DNA of 64,000 bases from Asaia prunellae JCM 25354 (GCF_000613885.1 NZ_BAJV01000005.1:62001-126000); one strand, 5' to 3'. Shown: positions 49,964 through 61,447, counted from the first letter of the stretch. Program-made: numbers and translations. The notes: a model not told the origin generated them from the sequence alone.

Positions 49964-51204
49964 GCGGGGCAAAGCTCCTGACATTCGGCTGTCGTCTGAA
50001 CCTGCATGAGAGCGAACGCATGCAGGCTCTGACAGGGCATCTGGATGATGTGGTGGTGGTCAATACCTGTGCTGTGACGACAAGTGCGGAACGCCAGGCG
50101 CGTCAGGCGATCAGGCGAACGCATCGCGAGGACCCCTCCAAAAGGATCGTCGTGACAGGTTGTGCGGCCCAGATCACGCCGCAAAACTGGCTCAGCCTGC
50201 CAGGCGTTGCCCATGTGATGGGCAATGCCGAGAAGCTCGAAGCCGGGAGCTGGACCGATACGGCCCTGAAGCAACAGGCCAGTGTTGCCGACATCCTTTC
50301 GGCCCCGGCAGTTCCGGCTGCCCCGGTGACTGAAACGGGTGGTCATGTTCGTGCCCTGCTTCAGGTACAGCAGGGCTGCGATCACCGCTGTACCTTCTGC
50401 ATCATTCCCTATGGGCGAGGCGCGTCGCGGTCGGTACCTGTGGCTGATGTCATTACGCGCGCGCGTCAGCTTGTCGCGGCAGGGCATCATGAAGTCGTGC
50501 TGACAGGTGTTGATATTGCGTCATGGGGGCGTGATCTCGATGGCAACCCGGCTCTGGGCACGCTGTGCCGCGCCGTACTGGATGCTGTGCCGGAATTGCC
50601 GCGTTTGCGTCTGTCCTCGCTTGATCCGGCTGCCGTGGACCGTGATCTCTGGGTGCTGCTGGCCGAAGAGCCGCGTTTTCTGCCTCATCTCCATCTGTCG
50701 CTTCAGGCTGCAAGCGACATGGTTCTCAAGCGCATGAAGCGCCGGCATTCGGTACATGATGCGGCCTCTCTTATAGAAAGAGCGCGGCGCCTGCGTCCCG
50801 ATATCGCCATCGGGGCCGATCTTATTGCCGGGTTCCCGACCGAGACGGAGGCGCAGGCGCAGGAGACGCTTGCTTTCGTTACCGACTATGCTCTGCCTTA
50901 CCTGCATGTCTTTCCCTATAGCGAGCGACCCGGCACTCCGGCGGCGCGCATGCCCAGCGTACCCAATGCACAGCGGCAGGCGCGCGCTTCCGCCTTGCGT
51001 GAGGCGGGGGAAGTCAGTCGCCGTGCCTATTGGCAAAGCATGATCGGACGTGAACTCGATGTTCTGATGGAGGGGCCCGAACGCGGGCACTCGGCTCATT
51101 TTGTGCCTGTGCGTCTTGCCGGCGGTCAGGCAGAACGGGGAGCACGCCTTGTTCTCAGGGCCCACACTCTTGACGAAGCCGGGCTGGTAGCAGAGATCAA
51201 CTGA
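49960..51204 (+). CDS. mtaB: tRNA t6A methylthiotransferase MtaB
   Basis: Radical-SAM enzyme that turns t6A37 into ms2t6A37 in tRNAs reading ANN codons. The N-terminal UPF0004 domain supplies Cys ligands (TFGCRLN, NTCAVTT, TGCAAQ). The radical-SAM motif CDHRCTFCIIPYGRG is intact, and a C-terminal TRAM-like region ends the protein (414 aa). GTG 49960 overlaps dapF by 4 bases, and ftsY follows directly. The dapF-mtaB-ftsY order is common in alphaproteobacteria. Confidence 0.93.
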   Translation: MSGAKLLTFGCRLNLHESERMQALTGHLDDVVVVNTCAVTTSAERQARQAIRRTHREDPSKRIVVTGCAAQITPQNWLSLPGVAHVMGNAEKLEAGSWTDTALKQQASVADILSAPAVPAAPVTETGGHVRALLQVQQGCDHRCTFCIIPYGRGASRSVPVADVITRARQLVAAGHHEVVLTGVDIASWGRDLDGNPALGTLCRAVLDAVPELPRLRLSSLDPAAVDRDLWVLLAEEPRFLPHLHLSLQAASDMVLKRMKRRHSVHDAASLIERARRLRPDIAIGADLIAGFPTETEAQAQETLAFVTDYALPYLHVFPYSERPGTPAARMPSVPNAQRQARASALREAGEVSRRAYWQSMIGRELDVLMEGPERGHSAHFVPVRLAGGQAERGARLVLRAHTLDEAGLVAEIN

Positions 51205-51205
51205 C

Positions 51206-52153
51206 ATGGCTGGATTTTTCTCACGTCTCAAACAGGGGCTGACGCGTTCGACGCAGAAGCTTAACGCAGCTCTTACCCATCGCTATCTCGACGAGACAGC
51301 GTTGGAGGAACTCGAAGATGAGCTGATCGCTGCCGATCTTGGTCCTGCCGTGGCAGGGCGTGTGATCGAGGGGTTTCGAAGCTCACGCTTCGGGCGCAAT
51401 GTGACGACAGAAGAAATCCAGGAGGCGCTGGCAACTGAAATAGCCCGTGTTCTTGAGCCTGTGGCCCAGCCTTTCGAACTCCGGACCGAACACAAGCCGC
51501 ATGTTGTGCTGGTGGTTGGCGTCAACGGCGTCGGCAAGACGACGACCATTGGCAAGATGGCCAAATGGTTCCGTGATCAGGGCCGTTCGGTCATGATGGT
51601 GGCAGGCGATACTTTCCGTGCTGCTGCCGTAGAGCAGTTGCAGGTCTGGGGCGAACGCACCGGTGCGCCGGTCATTGCGGGCAAGCCTGGCGGCGATGCG
51701 GCTGGTCTGGCCTATGAAGGTATCAAGCAGGCCCGGGAAGCAGGTACGGATCTGCTTTTTGTCGATACGGCCGGTCGTCTGCACAACAAGGGTGCGCTCA
51801 TGGAGGAGCTCGCCAAGATCATTCGTGTCATGAAGAAGTTTGACGAGACAGCACCGCATTCCGTGTTGCTCGTACTTGATGCCACAACCGGTCAGAACGC
51901 CATGGAACAGGTGCGTGTCTTCCGGGAGCTGGTCAATGTAACCGGCCTTATCGTCACAAAGCTTGACGGCTCGGCGCGGGGCGGGATCGTGGTGGCGCTG
52001 GCTGATGCCTTCAAGCTGCCGGTGCATCTGGTCGGTGTGGGAGAGCAGGTCGAGGATCTGCGTCCTTTCTCTGCCACGGAATATGCTCGTGGTCTGGTGG
52101 GGCAGGCGGGGGGCGACCTTGCCGGGCATCTGGTGGACGATTCTGAACACTGA
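51206..52153 (+). CDS. ftsY: signal recognition particle receptor FtsY
   Basis: GTPase that docks the signal recognition particle at the membrane. The four-helix N domain (residues 1-95) is followed by the G domain with GVNGVGKTTTIGK (G1), AGDTFRAAAVEQL, DTAGRL (G3) and TKLDGSARGG (G4). At 315 aa it lacks the long acidic A domain of E. coli FtsY, which is usual in this group. The frame is intact. Confidence 0.95.
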   Translation: MAGFFSRLKQGLTRSTQKLNAALTHRYLDETALEELEDELIAADLGPAVAGRVIEGFRSSRFGRNVTTEEIQEALATEIARVLEPVAQPFELRTEHKPHVVLVVGVNGVGKTTTIGKMAKWFRDQGRSVMMVAGDTFRAAAVEQLQVWGERTGAPVIAGKPGGDAAGLAYEGIKQAREAGTDLLFVDTAGRLHNKGALMEELAKIIRVMKKFDETAPHSVLLVLDATTGQNAMEQVRVFRELVNVTGLIVTKLDGSARGGIVVALADAFKLPVHLVGVGEQVEDLRPFSATEYARGLVGQAGGDLAGHLVDDSEH

Positions 52154-52395
52154 GTTTCCGGAAATGTATCTCCGGCCCTGTCAACTGGGCTGGATGGGCG
52201 GATAATATCGTGTCTTTTTCGCAACGATAATCCGGAGCACGTCAGTTGCTTTGACGATTATTTAACGTTACGACGCTGTTTCAATTATAATTTATAGTTC
52301 GACACAAATAAGCAACAAAACGTCGCACACAGGCTTTTATCGTTATGACAGCGTCACGTTTCGATTGAATTTCGTTACGTTGGAGCGTTCTGTTA

Positions 52396-55234
52396 ATGGC
52401 GGCGTCACTGCGCAAATCCCTCTTATTGACGTTTACGGCTGTGGCCGGGCTTTCAGCACCCGTTGCCGTGGCGGCCGATGTGCCAAGCGATGCCACGGTT
52501 TCAAAGACCAGCACGACGGTCTCGAAGAAGAAGACACTCGCCAAGACGAAGCAGGCGACCGCCAAATCCGAAACCATCATGGTAACCGGTTCGTATCTGC
52601 GCAGCTCGAATAACAGCTCGGCCAATCCTGTTCAGATTGTAACAGCCAAGCAGATTCAGCAGACCTCGGCCACCTCTCTCGGTGACTATCTGCAGCGTCT
52701 GCCTTCAGTTGGTTCCTCGGGTACCCCCAACCAGCAGACAAATGGCGGTGGTGGCGTGAGCTGCACCGATATCCGCAATTTCGGCTCCAAGCGCGTCCTC
52801 ATCCTGATTGATGGCAAGCGCACGGCGATCAACGCGGCCACATCCTGCGTCGATCTCAATACGATCCCCATCGAAGAGATCGCGAGCGTTGAAATGCTCA
52901 AGGATGGTGGTTCCGAGCTTTACGGTGCCGATGCTGTTTCTGGCGTGATCAACATCAAGCTGCGTCATGACGTCACCAAGGCAACCATCACCATGCGTGG
53001 TGGCATCTCGCAATATGGCGATGCCAAGACCGGTCTGCTCTCGGCCATGAAGGGCTTCAATTTCGATCATGGTCGCGGCAACGTCACCCTGTTCGGCCAG
53101 TACAACACGTCCGGCGGGATCATGAGCAAGGATCGTGACTGGGCGGCCAATCCCCAGCAGAGCAACCCCGTGACCGGCACACCGCTCTATGGCTCGTCGA
53201 TCATTCCTGCCGGTCGTGTCACCAATCCGGTTACCGGCACCAATCTGGTTTCGAACGGCGATGGCACATTTCATCGCTACAGCAATGCCGATCGCTATAA
53301 TTTTGCCAAAGACACAATGGTGCAGAATTATAACCAGAATTCTGCGCTGTCAGGTGATGCGCATTACGACGTTGACAGCCATTTCAAGCCTTACGCCAAT
53401 GTGCGCTACAGCCATACGACCACGGCGCGTCAGATGGCGGCTTCACCGGTCTCTGGTGGTATCAAGCCGTCGCCTCTGCTCTCGTCATGGACCATTCCCG
53501 CAGGCAGTCCCTATAATATCTGGGGCAAGGACGCGGTCATGTCGCGTCGTATGAACGATCTCGGCCCGCGCAAGATGGATTACGCGACCGATACCTGGAC
53601 TGTGATTGGTGGCGCCAAGGGCAAGATCTGGCGCAGCTGGGAATACGATGCCTCAATGACCTATGGTCAGAGTCGCTGGACAGCCAATACGCAGAATATG
53701 GGCAATTACCGTCATCTGCTCCAGATGACCGGTGTGCGCCAGCTCGATCCCACCAATCCGGGCAGCAAGATCGTTTATGATCCGACGGTCTGCACCAGCC
53801 AGCCGGGCTGCGTGCTGTCCAATCCGCTGGCGCCGCTATCGCCCGAGGCTGCGGCCTATGGCAAATTCACCCAGCATGACCACGCTGAATACCAGCTGCG
53901 CGACTTCAACCTGCGCATCAATAACAGCGAACTGGTCAAGATGCCCTACGAGCATGGCGGCAATGTCGGCGTAGCTTCGGCATGGAGCATCGCAGCGAAC
54001 AGCTGAGCAGCAGCCTGATCCGATTGTGGTGAGCGGTGACTCGACGGGTAACGCGTCAAGCTATAGCGGCGGCGGCTTCAATGTGAACGAGGTCTATGCC
54101 GAAGGACAGATCCCGCTCCTGCAGAACGCGTTTCTTGCAAAAGATCTGACAATCGACGGTCAGGGCCGCTGGTCTGATTACAACACGTTCGGTTCTACCA
54201 AGAACTGGAAGGTGTCGATCAACTGGGCACCGGTGCGCGATATCCGCTTCCGCGCCACGCTGGGCACGTCCTATCGTCAGCCCAATGTGTACGAACTCTA
54301 TGGTGGTCAGAGCCTCGGTTATCCCTCGGCTTACGATCCCTGCAGCGCGGTTTCGAGCTATGGGGCGCAGGCGGCTGCTGTGCAGGCACGTTGCGCGGGT
54401 GAAGGTATCAACACCGCGACCTTCGTGCCGCAGAATACCGGACAGGTGCCGACGATTTCAGGAGGTAACGCCAAGCTGCAGCCCGAAAGCGGTCGCACCT
54501 ATACGATCGGTACGGTCGTAACGCCGCGCTGGGTGCCGGGCCTGTCGGCTTCGGTGACTTATTGGCATTACTCGCTGAACAACACGATCAGCACGCTGGG
54601 TACGCAGTATATTCTCGACCAGTGCTATACAGGTGCAGATACCAGCAATTGCGGTGCGATTGCCGCACGCTCCTCGTCGCAGCAGCTTACGTCGGTCAAT
54701 GCATTCTATCAGAATCTTGGTGGGATCCGTACGAGCGGTATCGATTTCGATCTCGACTATCATGTGCGTGTGACTGCGCATGACTCGCTCAACCTCTCCA
54801 ACAACATGCAGCAGCTTGTCAGCTATCTGCAGCAGAACGTGCCGAATGGTCAGTGGTACAACTATACCGGTCGTCTGTTCTATTCAGGGGGTAGCGGTCA
54901 GCCGCGCGTGAGCGATTACGCGCAGGCGACATGGCAGCATGACGATTTCAGCTTTACCTATATGATGCGCTACATCGGCGGTATGGTCTGGAATAACGGC
55001 GTGACCGATCTGACGGCCAAGACGGCTGGACAATACAAGACACCTGGTATCTTCACCCATGACATTACGCTCGGCTATCGCCTGAATCGCTGGAATCTTG
55101 AAGCCGGTGTCAGCAACCTGTTCGACAAGAAGCCGCCTTTCGTCATGGATGCGGCGACCAATACCAATATCTATCAGTATGGCAGTCTGATTGTCGGTCG
55201 TTATGCCTTCCTTCAGGCGGGTGTCAGCTTCTGA
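52396..55234 (+). CDS. TonB-dependent outer-membrane receptor (two frame breaks)
   Basis: Outer-membrane active transporter of about 946 aa. A signal peptide and a Lys/Thr-rich spacer are followed by a TonB-box-like segment (SETIMVTGSY). The plug domain (VLILIDGKRTAINAA, MLKDGGSELYGADAVSGVIN) comes next, then a 22-stranded barrel ending in Phe. The two frame breaks lie close together, near 53984 (GGG read as GG) and 54014 (CCC read as CC). The 30 bases between them read correctly in the third frame (EHRSEQLSSS), which supports two missing bases. The type resembles the large sphingomonad/acetic-acid-bacterial receptors. The ligand is unknown. Confidence 0.9.
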
Positions 55235-55251
55235 TCGTCAGATCCTTTTAC

Positions 55252-55309
55252 CTGCACGCTTCTCCGCAGCGTGCAGCGGAAGGCGCCATGTCCCTATCAT
55301 GCGCCTTCC
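55252..55309 (+). terminator. two tandem hairpins after the receptor gene
   Basis: CTGCACGCT/AGCGTGCAG (55252-55276) and GGAAGGCGC/GCGCCTTCC (55278-55309) are perfect 9-base stems in tandem. The second is followed by TGTTC. They probably end the receptor transcript, leaving the next two genes with their own promoter. Confidence 0.55.
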
Positions 55310-55410
55310 TGTTCACATCAGGTTAATGGCGCAGGGCAGACGAAAACGCGGTCTGATGGTCACGGTTGTGTGATATCTTGTCCGGAACTGTCTTTAACCT
55401 TCCGGATTCC

Positions 55411-56184
55411 ATGCGTAATCTGTCTGCTACATTTCCCGCTTGTCGAGCCTCCCTTCGTACCCTGTCCTGTGTTCTTCTGCTCTGCGCAGCAATACAGGCC
55501 GCCCATGCCCAGCGGGCTGAAAACGCCCAGGCGGCTGGCGGTTTTTCGCCCGGTGCGCGTGCTTCGGCTTCGGCCAATGCGACGCTCGACAGTGTGGTAG
55601 GCAATCGCCCTTCTCCTGTGAAAAAAGAAGTCAGCCTTGGAGGAGCCGTTTATCGCGTTACCCCTCAGGCGACAGTGATCGGTCCTGACGGAAAGGCCAT
55701 ATCGGGCGGCTGCCCGGCACCGGATACTCTTGCCGAAGGGCAATTTGTGGCAGGTGGTGCACCAGCCGAGCCCGCTTTGCGTGGCAATGGCGGCGCGGGG
55801 ACAAATTCCAGGAAAAGTGAAACCGTCATGATAGGCGTGACGGACCAGCGCCCTGCCGGCGTAGCGGGTAATGGGGCGCATGTCCCGTTAAAGCCCGCCG
55901 CGACCATGAATGCTTCGTTCGGGCCCGCAGGAGTCTATGTCCTGCCTGTTCCCTGCCGCCAGAGCGGCTCGGACAGACAGGCAATGATCAACGATGCAGC
56001 CGCTTCACTGGCTTCGGCGGGAGGCAATGCTTTTGCGCTGGCGGGTAACCGCGACGGTATGAAGGAAGCGACGCAGGCCACGACGCTTGCTGATGGCGAT
56101 ATCATGCTTTCTGTAGCACAGCCGGACAACGCAGCGCCACGGCTCGTTCAGATCGATACGGCGCATCAGGGCGCAGTCAGATGA
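55411..56184 (+). CDS. secreted protein coupled to a TpsB-type transporter
   Basis: About 257 aa with a signal peptide (TLSCVLLLCAAIQAAHAQ). The mature chain is rich in Ala and Gly, with predicted beta segments such as EVSLGGAVYRVTP, and two Cys (GGCPAPD, PVPCRQ). It has no recognised domain and lacks the NPNL/NPNGI motifs of classic TpsA exoproteins. Its stop overlaps the TpsB start by 4 bases, so the two are made together. It may be the exported cargo or an accessory protein; this is inference from the coupling. Confidence 0.6.
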   Translation: MRNLSATFPACRASLRTLSCVLLLCAAIQAAHAQRAENAQAAGGFSPGARASASANATLDSVVGNRPSPVKKEVSLGGAVYRVTPQATVIGPDGKAISGGCPAPDTLAEGQFVAGGAPAEPALRGNGGAGTNSRKSETVMIGVTDQRPAGVAGNGAHVPLKPAATMNASFGPAGVYVLPVPCRQSGSDRQAMINDAAASLASAGGNAFALAGNRDGMKEATQATTLADGDIMLSVAQPDNAAPRLVQIDTAHQGAVR

Positions 56185-57913
56185 GGCTGCTTCTTTCTCT
56201 TGTTGTGTTTCTCGCGCTCGCGCCTCTGGGCGTTCAGGCTCATACCATTCTGCGGCCCGGAATGGATGAAGGAGAGGCGGCTTTACCTGCTCGTATGGCA
56301 CCGGCGATCAAATCGCCCGGCCTTGCGCCTCAGCCTTTCGGTTCATCCGGTCAGGTTCTGCCCTTACTTCGTGCGATCATCATTCAACCCGCTGGCAAGA
56401 CAGCCGCACAGACCGGCTCACGCGTGCTGAGTACCGAGGGTCTGGCCTTGCTGAGCTCCCCGGATTTTACCCGTCTCATGATGCCCTTCATCGGGCATTC
56501 CCTGAATTTCGGTCAGATGCAGACACTGATCAATCAGGTTACGGGATATTACCGGACAAAGGGCCATGCTTTCGTGACGGTAACGGTCCCGCCGCAGCGT
56601 GTGCATGAAGGCGTGCTGCATCTGGATGTGATGGAATATCGTGTTGGCAGCATTCAGGTTGTAGGCAATCGCTGGTTTTCGGCGCGTACCATACGTAACC
56701 AGAGTGGTCTTGAGGCGGGGCAGACGCTCTCGCTTAATACCCTTCAGACTGATCTGAGCTGGCTCAATACCAATCCGTTTCGCACGGTCGATATGGTCTA
56801 TCGGCCCGGCCGGTCCCCCGGTCTTACCAATGTCGATCTCAGAGTGGCAGATCGTCTGCCACTTTATGTCTATGGGGCGTATAACAACCAGCTTGATCCA
56901 ACCCTTGGGCGTCTGAACTGGGATATCGGGCTTTCATGGGGAAATGCCTTCAATCTGGGGCATATTCTTACCTATCAGCTGCAGCGAAGTGTTTCCGGCC
57001 GTTTTACAGGGCATAATGCCAGTTGGGAAATTCCGCTTACATCGCGCGATGCGTTGCTCGTCTATGGCAGTTATTCCGTCTCCTATCCCGTTGCTGATCA
57101 GCCCCTGACCAATAAGGGCGTGTCTGGTCAGGCCTCCTTGCGCTGGCTGCATATGCTGCCTCATTTAGCTGTCGGACCACGTCTGGGCATTGATGGCACC
57201 GTACAGGCCGGGTTCGACTGGAAATCGACCATTTCCGACCAGTTCAGCGCAGCAGTGCCCCTGATTCTGGCAAATGCCGAAACCAACCAGTTCGTTCTGG
57301 GCTTTATCGGTTCCGTACAGGACCCGTGGGGAAAAACCGAGATCAATAATCAGATCGTCTACGGGCCACCCGGCATTTCCGCCTACAACAAGCGTGGCTG
57401 GTACGAGACGATCTTTCCGAATGCAAAGCCGAACTATGTCTATGACCGCCTTGCGCTGAACCGCGCCATCGCCTTGCCGGGCAAATTCAAGGCCAACACC
57501 AAATTCTCGTGGCAGGGCGCGACTCACAATCTCCTGTACAGCGAGCAGCTCATGATTGGCGGTATGGGTACGGTGCGTGGGTACTACGTCAATACGTCCT
57601 TCGGCAGTCGCGCCCTGACATTCAGTGAGGAAATCACGACGCCGGGTTTCTCGCTCGGCAAGACGCTTGGCATAGGTCAGCTGGAAGATACCAACACAGC
57701 TGGCGTTTTCTGGGATTGGGGCGACAATTCGCAGGTTCATCCTGCCGGGATAGGGCGCGTGTGGTGACCTTGTCGAGTCTGGGCGCGGAACTGAACAGCA
57801 AGATCAATCGCACGCTGAATGCGACGGTCGACGCAGGATGGCGTCTGAGACGGGCAGCCAGTCGGGGGAGTCGCGGTATTTTCTGTGATTTCAATCTGAT
57901 TGCGGGGTTTTGA
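56181..57913 (+). CDS. ShlB/FhaC/HecB-type (TpsB) outer-membrane transporter (one frameshift)
   Basis: Omp85-superfamily pore of the two-partner secretion type, about 577 aa corrected. A signal peptide is followed by two POTRA domains (about residues 70-230, with VMEYRVGSIQVVGNRWFSA) and a 16-stranded barrel. The barrel holds the family motif GGMGTVRGYY and the C-terminal strand ends in Phe (NLIAGF). The frame breaks near 57758, where a C is missing from CGCCGT; the last 50 residues follow in the next frame. The cargo is unknown; the only candidate in the window is the coupled small protein upstream. Confidence 0.88.
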
Positions 57914-57933
57914 CGCTGACGTAAAGTGCCGTG

Positions 57934-58398
57934 TCAATCCAGTGGAATAGCCACGGCGAGGCCGGCCGCCATGGATCCGTGGCCGCGCCTTTGATCGTTG
58001 ACTGCAGCACCCCCGGCAAGGGCATCGCCAACCTGATGATGATTACGCTGGAAAAAATCAGCCTTCAGGCTCGTATCGCGATCTGTATTGGGCATTCTGG
58101 GCGCCTCGACTTCATCATCCGGAAGGGGGGCCTGGGTGAAGCCATCCTTGCTTGCTGCGGCAGGGGCCCTGACGGTCAGGGAAGCCTGACGGATGAGAGG
58201 CTCTTCGGTTGTGACGGGCTCAAGCGAGTATGAGGAATTCGACTTGAGACCCTGAGCGGTAAAACAGGAGTTTCTGGCGGCGGACCTTTGTGATGAGGGC
58301 CCGTCGCTTGCGGCCAGCGCAGCAGGAGATGCAAGACTGGCAAGCAGACCGATAGCAAGAAGAACACGCAAGAAAGCGTTCCTTTTTTCCGGTTTCAA
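57934..58398 (-). CDS. secreted hypothetical protein
   Basis: About 154 aa with a signal peptide (VLLAIGLLASLASPAALA) and a polar mature part with a single Cys early (NSCFTAQGLKS). No family is recognised. The start must be TTG 58398 to include the signal peptide. It is convergent with the TpsB gene. The AQGLKS segment resembles VQGLKS in the secreted protein at 9806-10390, but the two are otherwise dissimilar. Confidence 0.5.
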   Translation of the reverse strand: MKPEKRNAFLRVLLAIGLLASLASPAALAASDGPSSQRSAARNSCFTAQGLKSNSSYSLEPVTTEEPLIRQASLTVRAPAAASKDGFTQAPLPDDEVEAPRMPNTDRDTSLKADFFQRNHHQVGDALAGGAAVNDQRRGHGSMAAGLAVAIPLD

Positions 58399-58529
58399 CG
58401 GGAATTATCGCAGGCCGGACGTTTCCGGATGCAAATACTGTATCCGTGCGGAAAAAAGGAAAGCAATCATAACAGGCCGATTGTATCACGAAGACATGAA
58501 ACGTGATGCAACCAGCCTGTCTGGCAGGA

Positions 58530-59746
58530 TCAGAGCGGGAACGCGTTGTGGGCTGCGTCGGTCAGTACCGAAATCCCGGGAAGCAGCTTGCCTTCGAGCC
58601 ATTCAAGGAAGGCACCGCCAGCGGTCGAGACATAGCTCATCTGGTCGGCTGCGCCAGCGTGACGCAGGGCGGACACCGTGTCACCGCCACCGGCAATGGT
58701 CTTCAGAGCGCCAGCCTTGGTCAGCTTTGCTGCTTTCTGGGCGACGGCTACAGTGGCTGCGTCGAACGGCTTGATCTCGAATGCGCCCAGAGGGCCATTC
58801 CAGACCAGTGTCTTGAGCTCTTCGAGCTTGGACTCGATCAGCGCAACTGTTCTGGGACCGGCATCGAGAATCATGCATCAGCCGGGACAGCATTGATGTC
58901 ACAGACTTCCGAAGGCGCGCCTTCGCGGAATTCGCGGGCAATCACGGCATCGATCGGCAGAATGATCTCGCATTTGCCATCACTGGCCTGTGCCATGATC
59001 CTGCGTGCCGTTTCATGCATCTCGGCTTCCTGCAGCGACTTGCCGACAGAAACGCCCTGCGCCGCCAGAAAGGTATTGGCCATGGCGCCGCCGATGAACA
59101 ATACATCGACCTTGCCAAGCACGTTGCCGATCAGGTCGAGCTTGGTCGAGATCTTGGCACCGCCGATAAGCGCACCGACCGGACGATCGGGCAGCTCGAG
59201 CGCGGCTGAAAGCGCGTTCAGCTCGGCTTCCATCAGGCGACCTGCATAGGCAGGCAGATGACGGGCCAGACCCTCGGTTGAGGAATGGGCACGATGTGCT
59301 GCCGAGAAGGCATCATTCACATACACGTCGCCCAGACGGGCGAGCATGGCGGTGAATTCGGGGTCGTTCTTCTCTTCGCCGGCATAGAAGCGCGTGTTTT
59401 CAAGCACGCAAACCTCGCCATCCTTGAGATTGGCGACCGCTTCTTCTGCCTTCGACCCAACGCAGTCGGAAACAAAGTGAACCTTGTGCTGGATCTTGGA
59501 TTCCAGCATTTCGGCCACCGGAGCAAGCGACATGCTGGGCACGACCTGCCCCTTTGGACGGTCAAAATGGCTCAGCACGATCACGCGTGCGCCCTTGTCG
59601 GCAAGTTCGCAGATCGTGGGAATCACGCGGTCGATACGTGTCGTATCGGTAATGGCCCCTTCGCGCACGGGCACGTTGAGGTCAGCGCGTAAAAGAACGC
59701 GCTTTCCCTCAGGAGACAGATCATCGAGCGTATGGAAACTGGCCAT
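58530..59746 (-). CDS. pgk: phosphoglycerate kinase (one frameshift)
   Basis: Transfers phosphate from 1,3-bisphosphoglycerate to ADP. It has [13 protein letters not shown] at the N-terminus, then SHFDRPKG and [14 protein letters not shown], and the nucleotide-binding GGGDTVSAL near the end. The frame breaks near 58875, where one C is missing from GCCATG in the DAMILDAGP region; corrected length is about 405 aa, as expected. It follows gap by 27 bases, so the two form an operon for the lower part of glycolysis or Entner-Doudoroff. Confidence 0.95.
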
Positions 59747-59773
59747 GCTCTTTTCTCCCGTTACTGGGGGTTT

Positions 59774-60792
59774 TTACAGGCTGCCGAAAAGAGCTGCCGT
59801 GTCGGACATGCGGTTCGAGAAGCCCCATTCATTGTCGTACCACGAGCAGATGCGCACCATCTTGCCGCCATTGATCAGCGCGGTCTGTGTGGCGTCAAAC
59901 GTGGACGAGGCATAGGAATGGTTGAAGTCGGTGCTGACCAGCGGGGCTTCGTTATAGTCCAGCACGCCCTTCAGTGCGCCTTCTGCGGCAGCGCGCACGG
60001 CGTCATTGATTTCCTGAACCGAAGCCGGAGCGCGGTTAGGGATGAAATCAAGCGAGACGACCGAGACATTGGGCGTCGGGACGCGGATCGAGGTGCCGTC
60101 GAGACGACCCTTGAGATGCGGCAGGACCAGACCGATCGCCTTGGCTGCACCCGTCGAGGTCGGGATCATGTTCAGCGCGGCAGCGCGTGCACGGCGGGGG
60201 TCGCGGTGATGCGTGTCAACCGTGCGCTGATCGCCTGTGTAGGAATGGATCGTGACCATGTAGCCGCAATCGATGCCGAAGGCTCATCCAGCACCTTGGC
60301 GACAGGTGCCAGACAGTTGGTGGTGCAGGACGCATTGGAGATAACGGTCATGTCCTTCGTCAGCATGGCATTATTTACGCCATAGACGATGGTTGCATCG
60401 ACATCGGTGCCGGGAGCGGAAATGATCACCTTGCGTGCGCCAGCCGTGATAAGGGCTGCTGCCTTTTCCTTGCTGGTGAAGAGGCCCGTGCATTCCATGG
60501 CCACATCAACGCCGTCGAAAGGCACCTTGGTGGGGTCGCGTTCGGCAGAAACACGGATCGGGCCATAGGTACGGCCATTGGCTTCGATGATCAGGTTGGT
60601 GCCATCGACGCGGATTGTGCCGGGGAAGCGTCCATGAACACTGTCATAAGCCAGCAGATGGGCACTTTCCTCAACCGAGCCGAGGTCATTGATGGCGACC
60701 GGCACGACATCCGTGCGTCCGCTTTCGATGATACCACGCAGCACCAGACGTCCGATACGTCCAAAACCGTTGATCGCGATTTTCACAGCCAT
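59774..60792 (-). CDS. gap: glyceraldehyde-3-phosphate dehydrogenase (one frameshift)
   Basis: Oxidises glyceraldehyde-3-phosphate to 1,3-bisphosphoglycerate. The NAD motif is INGFGRIGR, and the Asp in VAINDLG supports NAD preference. The catalytic Cys is in SNASCTTNCLAP, and WYDNEWGFSNRM is near the C-terminus. A G of a GG pair is missing near 60283, in LDEAFGIDCGY; restoring it gives about 339 aa. ATG 60792 follows GGAGA. It is the first gene of the gap-pgk operon. Confidence 0.95.
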
Positions 60793-60962
60793 TGTAGTCT
60801 CCCGGCCAGTAGGCGGTTTCGTTATAAGAGGTGAAACCATAGCATCCCTGTAAGAAGAGACGAGGGGGGCGCTCAAAAATCTTACCGATATTTTCGTGAA
60901 AACTGTTCTTTCTGTTCCCGCTCTCTTGCGTGTGTCAGTTCTACCTGCAAGGTCTCAAGGTC

Positions 60963-61447
60963 ATGACGATGACGAATGCTACAAATCGTGGTCCGCTGAA
61001 TTTCCGCTTTCTGGCAGCTACGGGCCTGTGCCTGATTTCGGGCGCCTGGGGGGGTGTACACCGCCAGATCAGCGCTTGTTCAACCCCAATGCGGGTAAAC
61101 CGCCCCAACCCTATATTCCGCCGCCGCCACCATCCAAACCGCCGCCAGCGCCCTTTTTGCAGATTGTTGCAGGGACACCGAAATCAGAATGGGCTCCCGC
61201 TGTGACACGCAGCGTCAAGCTGGCCTTGTCGCGTAAATCGACCATTATTTTTGTTGTTTCTGTTCTATCGCCGGAGGCAGGTAGTCCTGCCGCCCAGGTC
61301 AAGGCACTCGGGACCCTCACAGAGCAGGATGGTCAGGCAGTAGCAGACCAGATTGTCTCTTCCGGTGCACCAGTCAGTCAGGTCCAGCTCGAGGCAAAAA
61401 CCGATCCTTCCTTTCCCAAAGGGAGGATTCGTATCGATTTGCGCTGA
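60963..61447 (+). CDS. proline-rich exported or lipoprotein-like hypothetical (one frameshift)
   Basis: About 161 aa if one G is added to the 7-G run at 61048-61054. Before the run the frame encodes a hydrophobic N-terminus (FRFLAATGLCLISGAWG). After it come GCTPPDQRLFNPN, a proline block (YIPPPPPSKPPPAPFLQ) and a small beta-like domain ending GRIRIDLR. A Cys directly after the hydrophobic part suggests a lipoprotein, though the lipobox is not ideal. No family is recognised. The upstream part of the other frame (from 60896) encodes no signal and is probably not translated. Confidence 0.5.

Noticed and set aside
52200-52240. Fur box upstream of the TonB receptor (GATAAT...GATAATC)
   Set aside because: Some similarity to the bfd/bfr elements, but the spacing and symmetry are poor; not strong enough to list.
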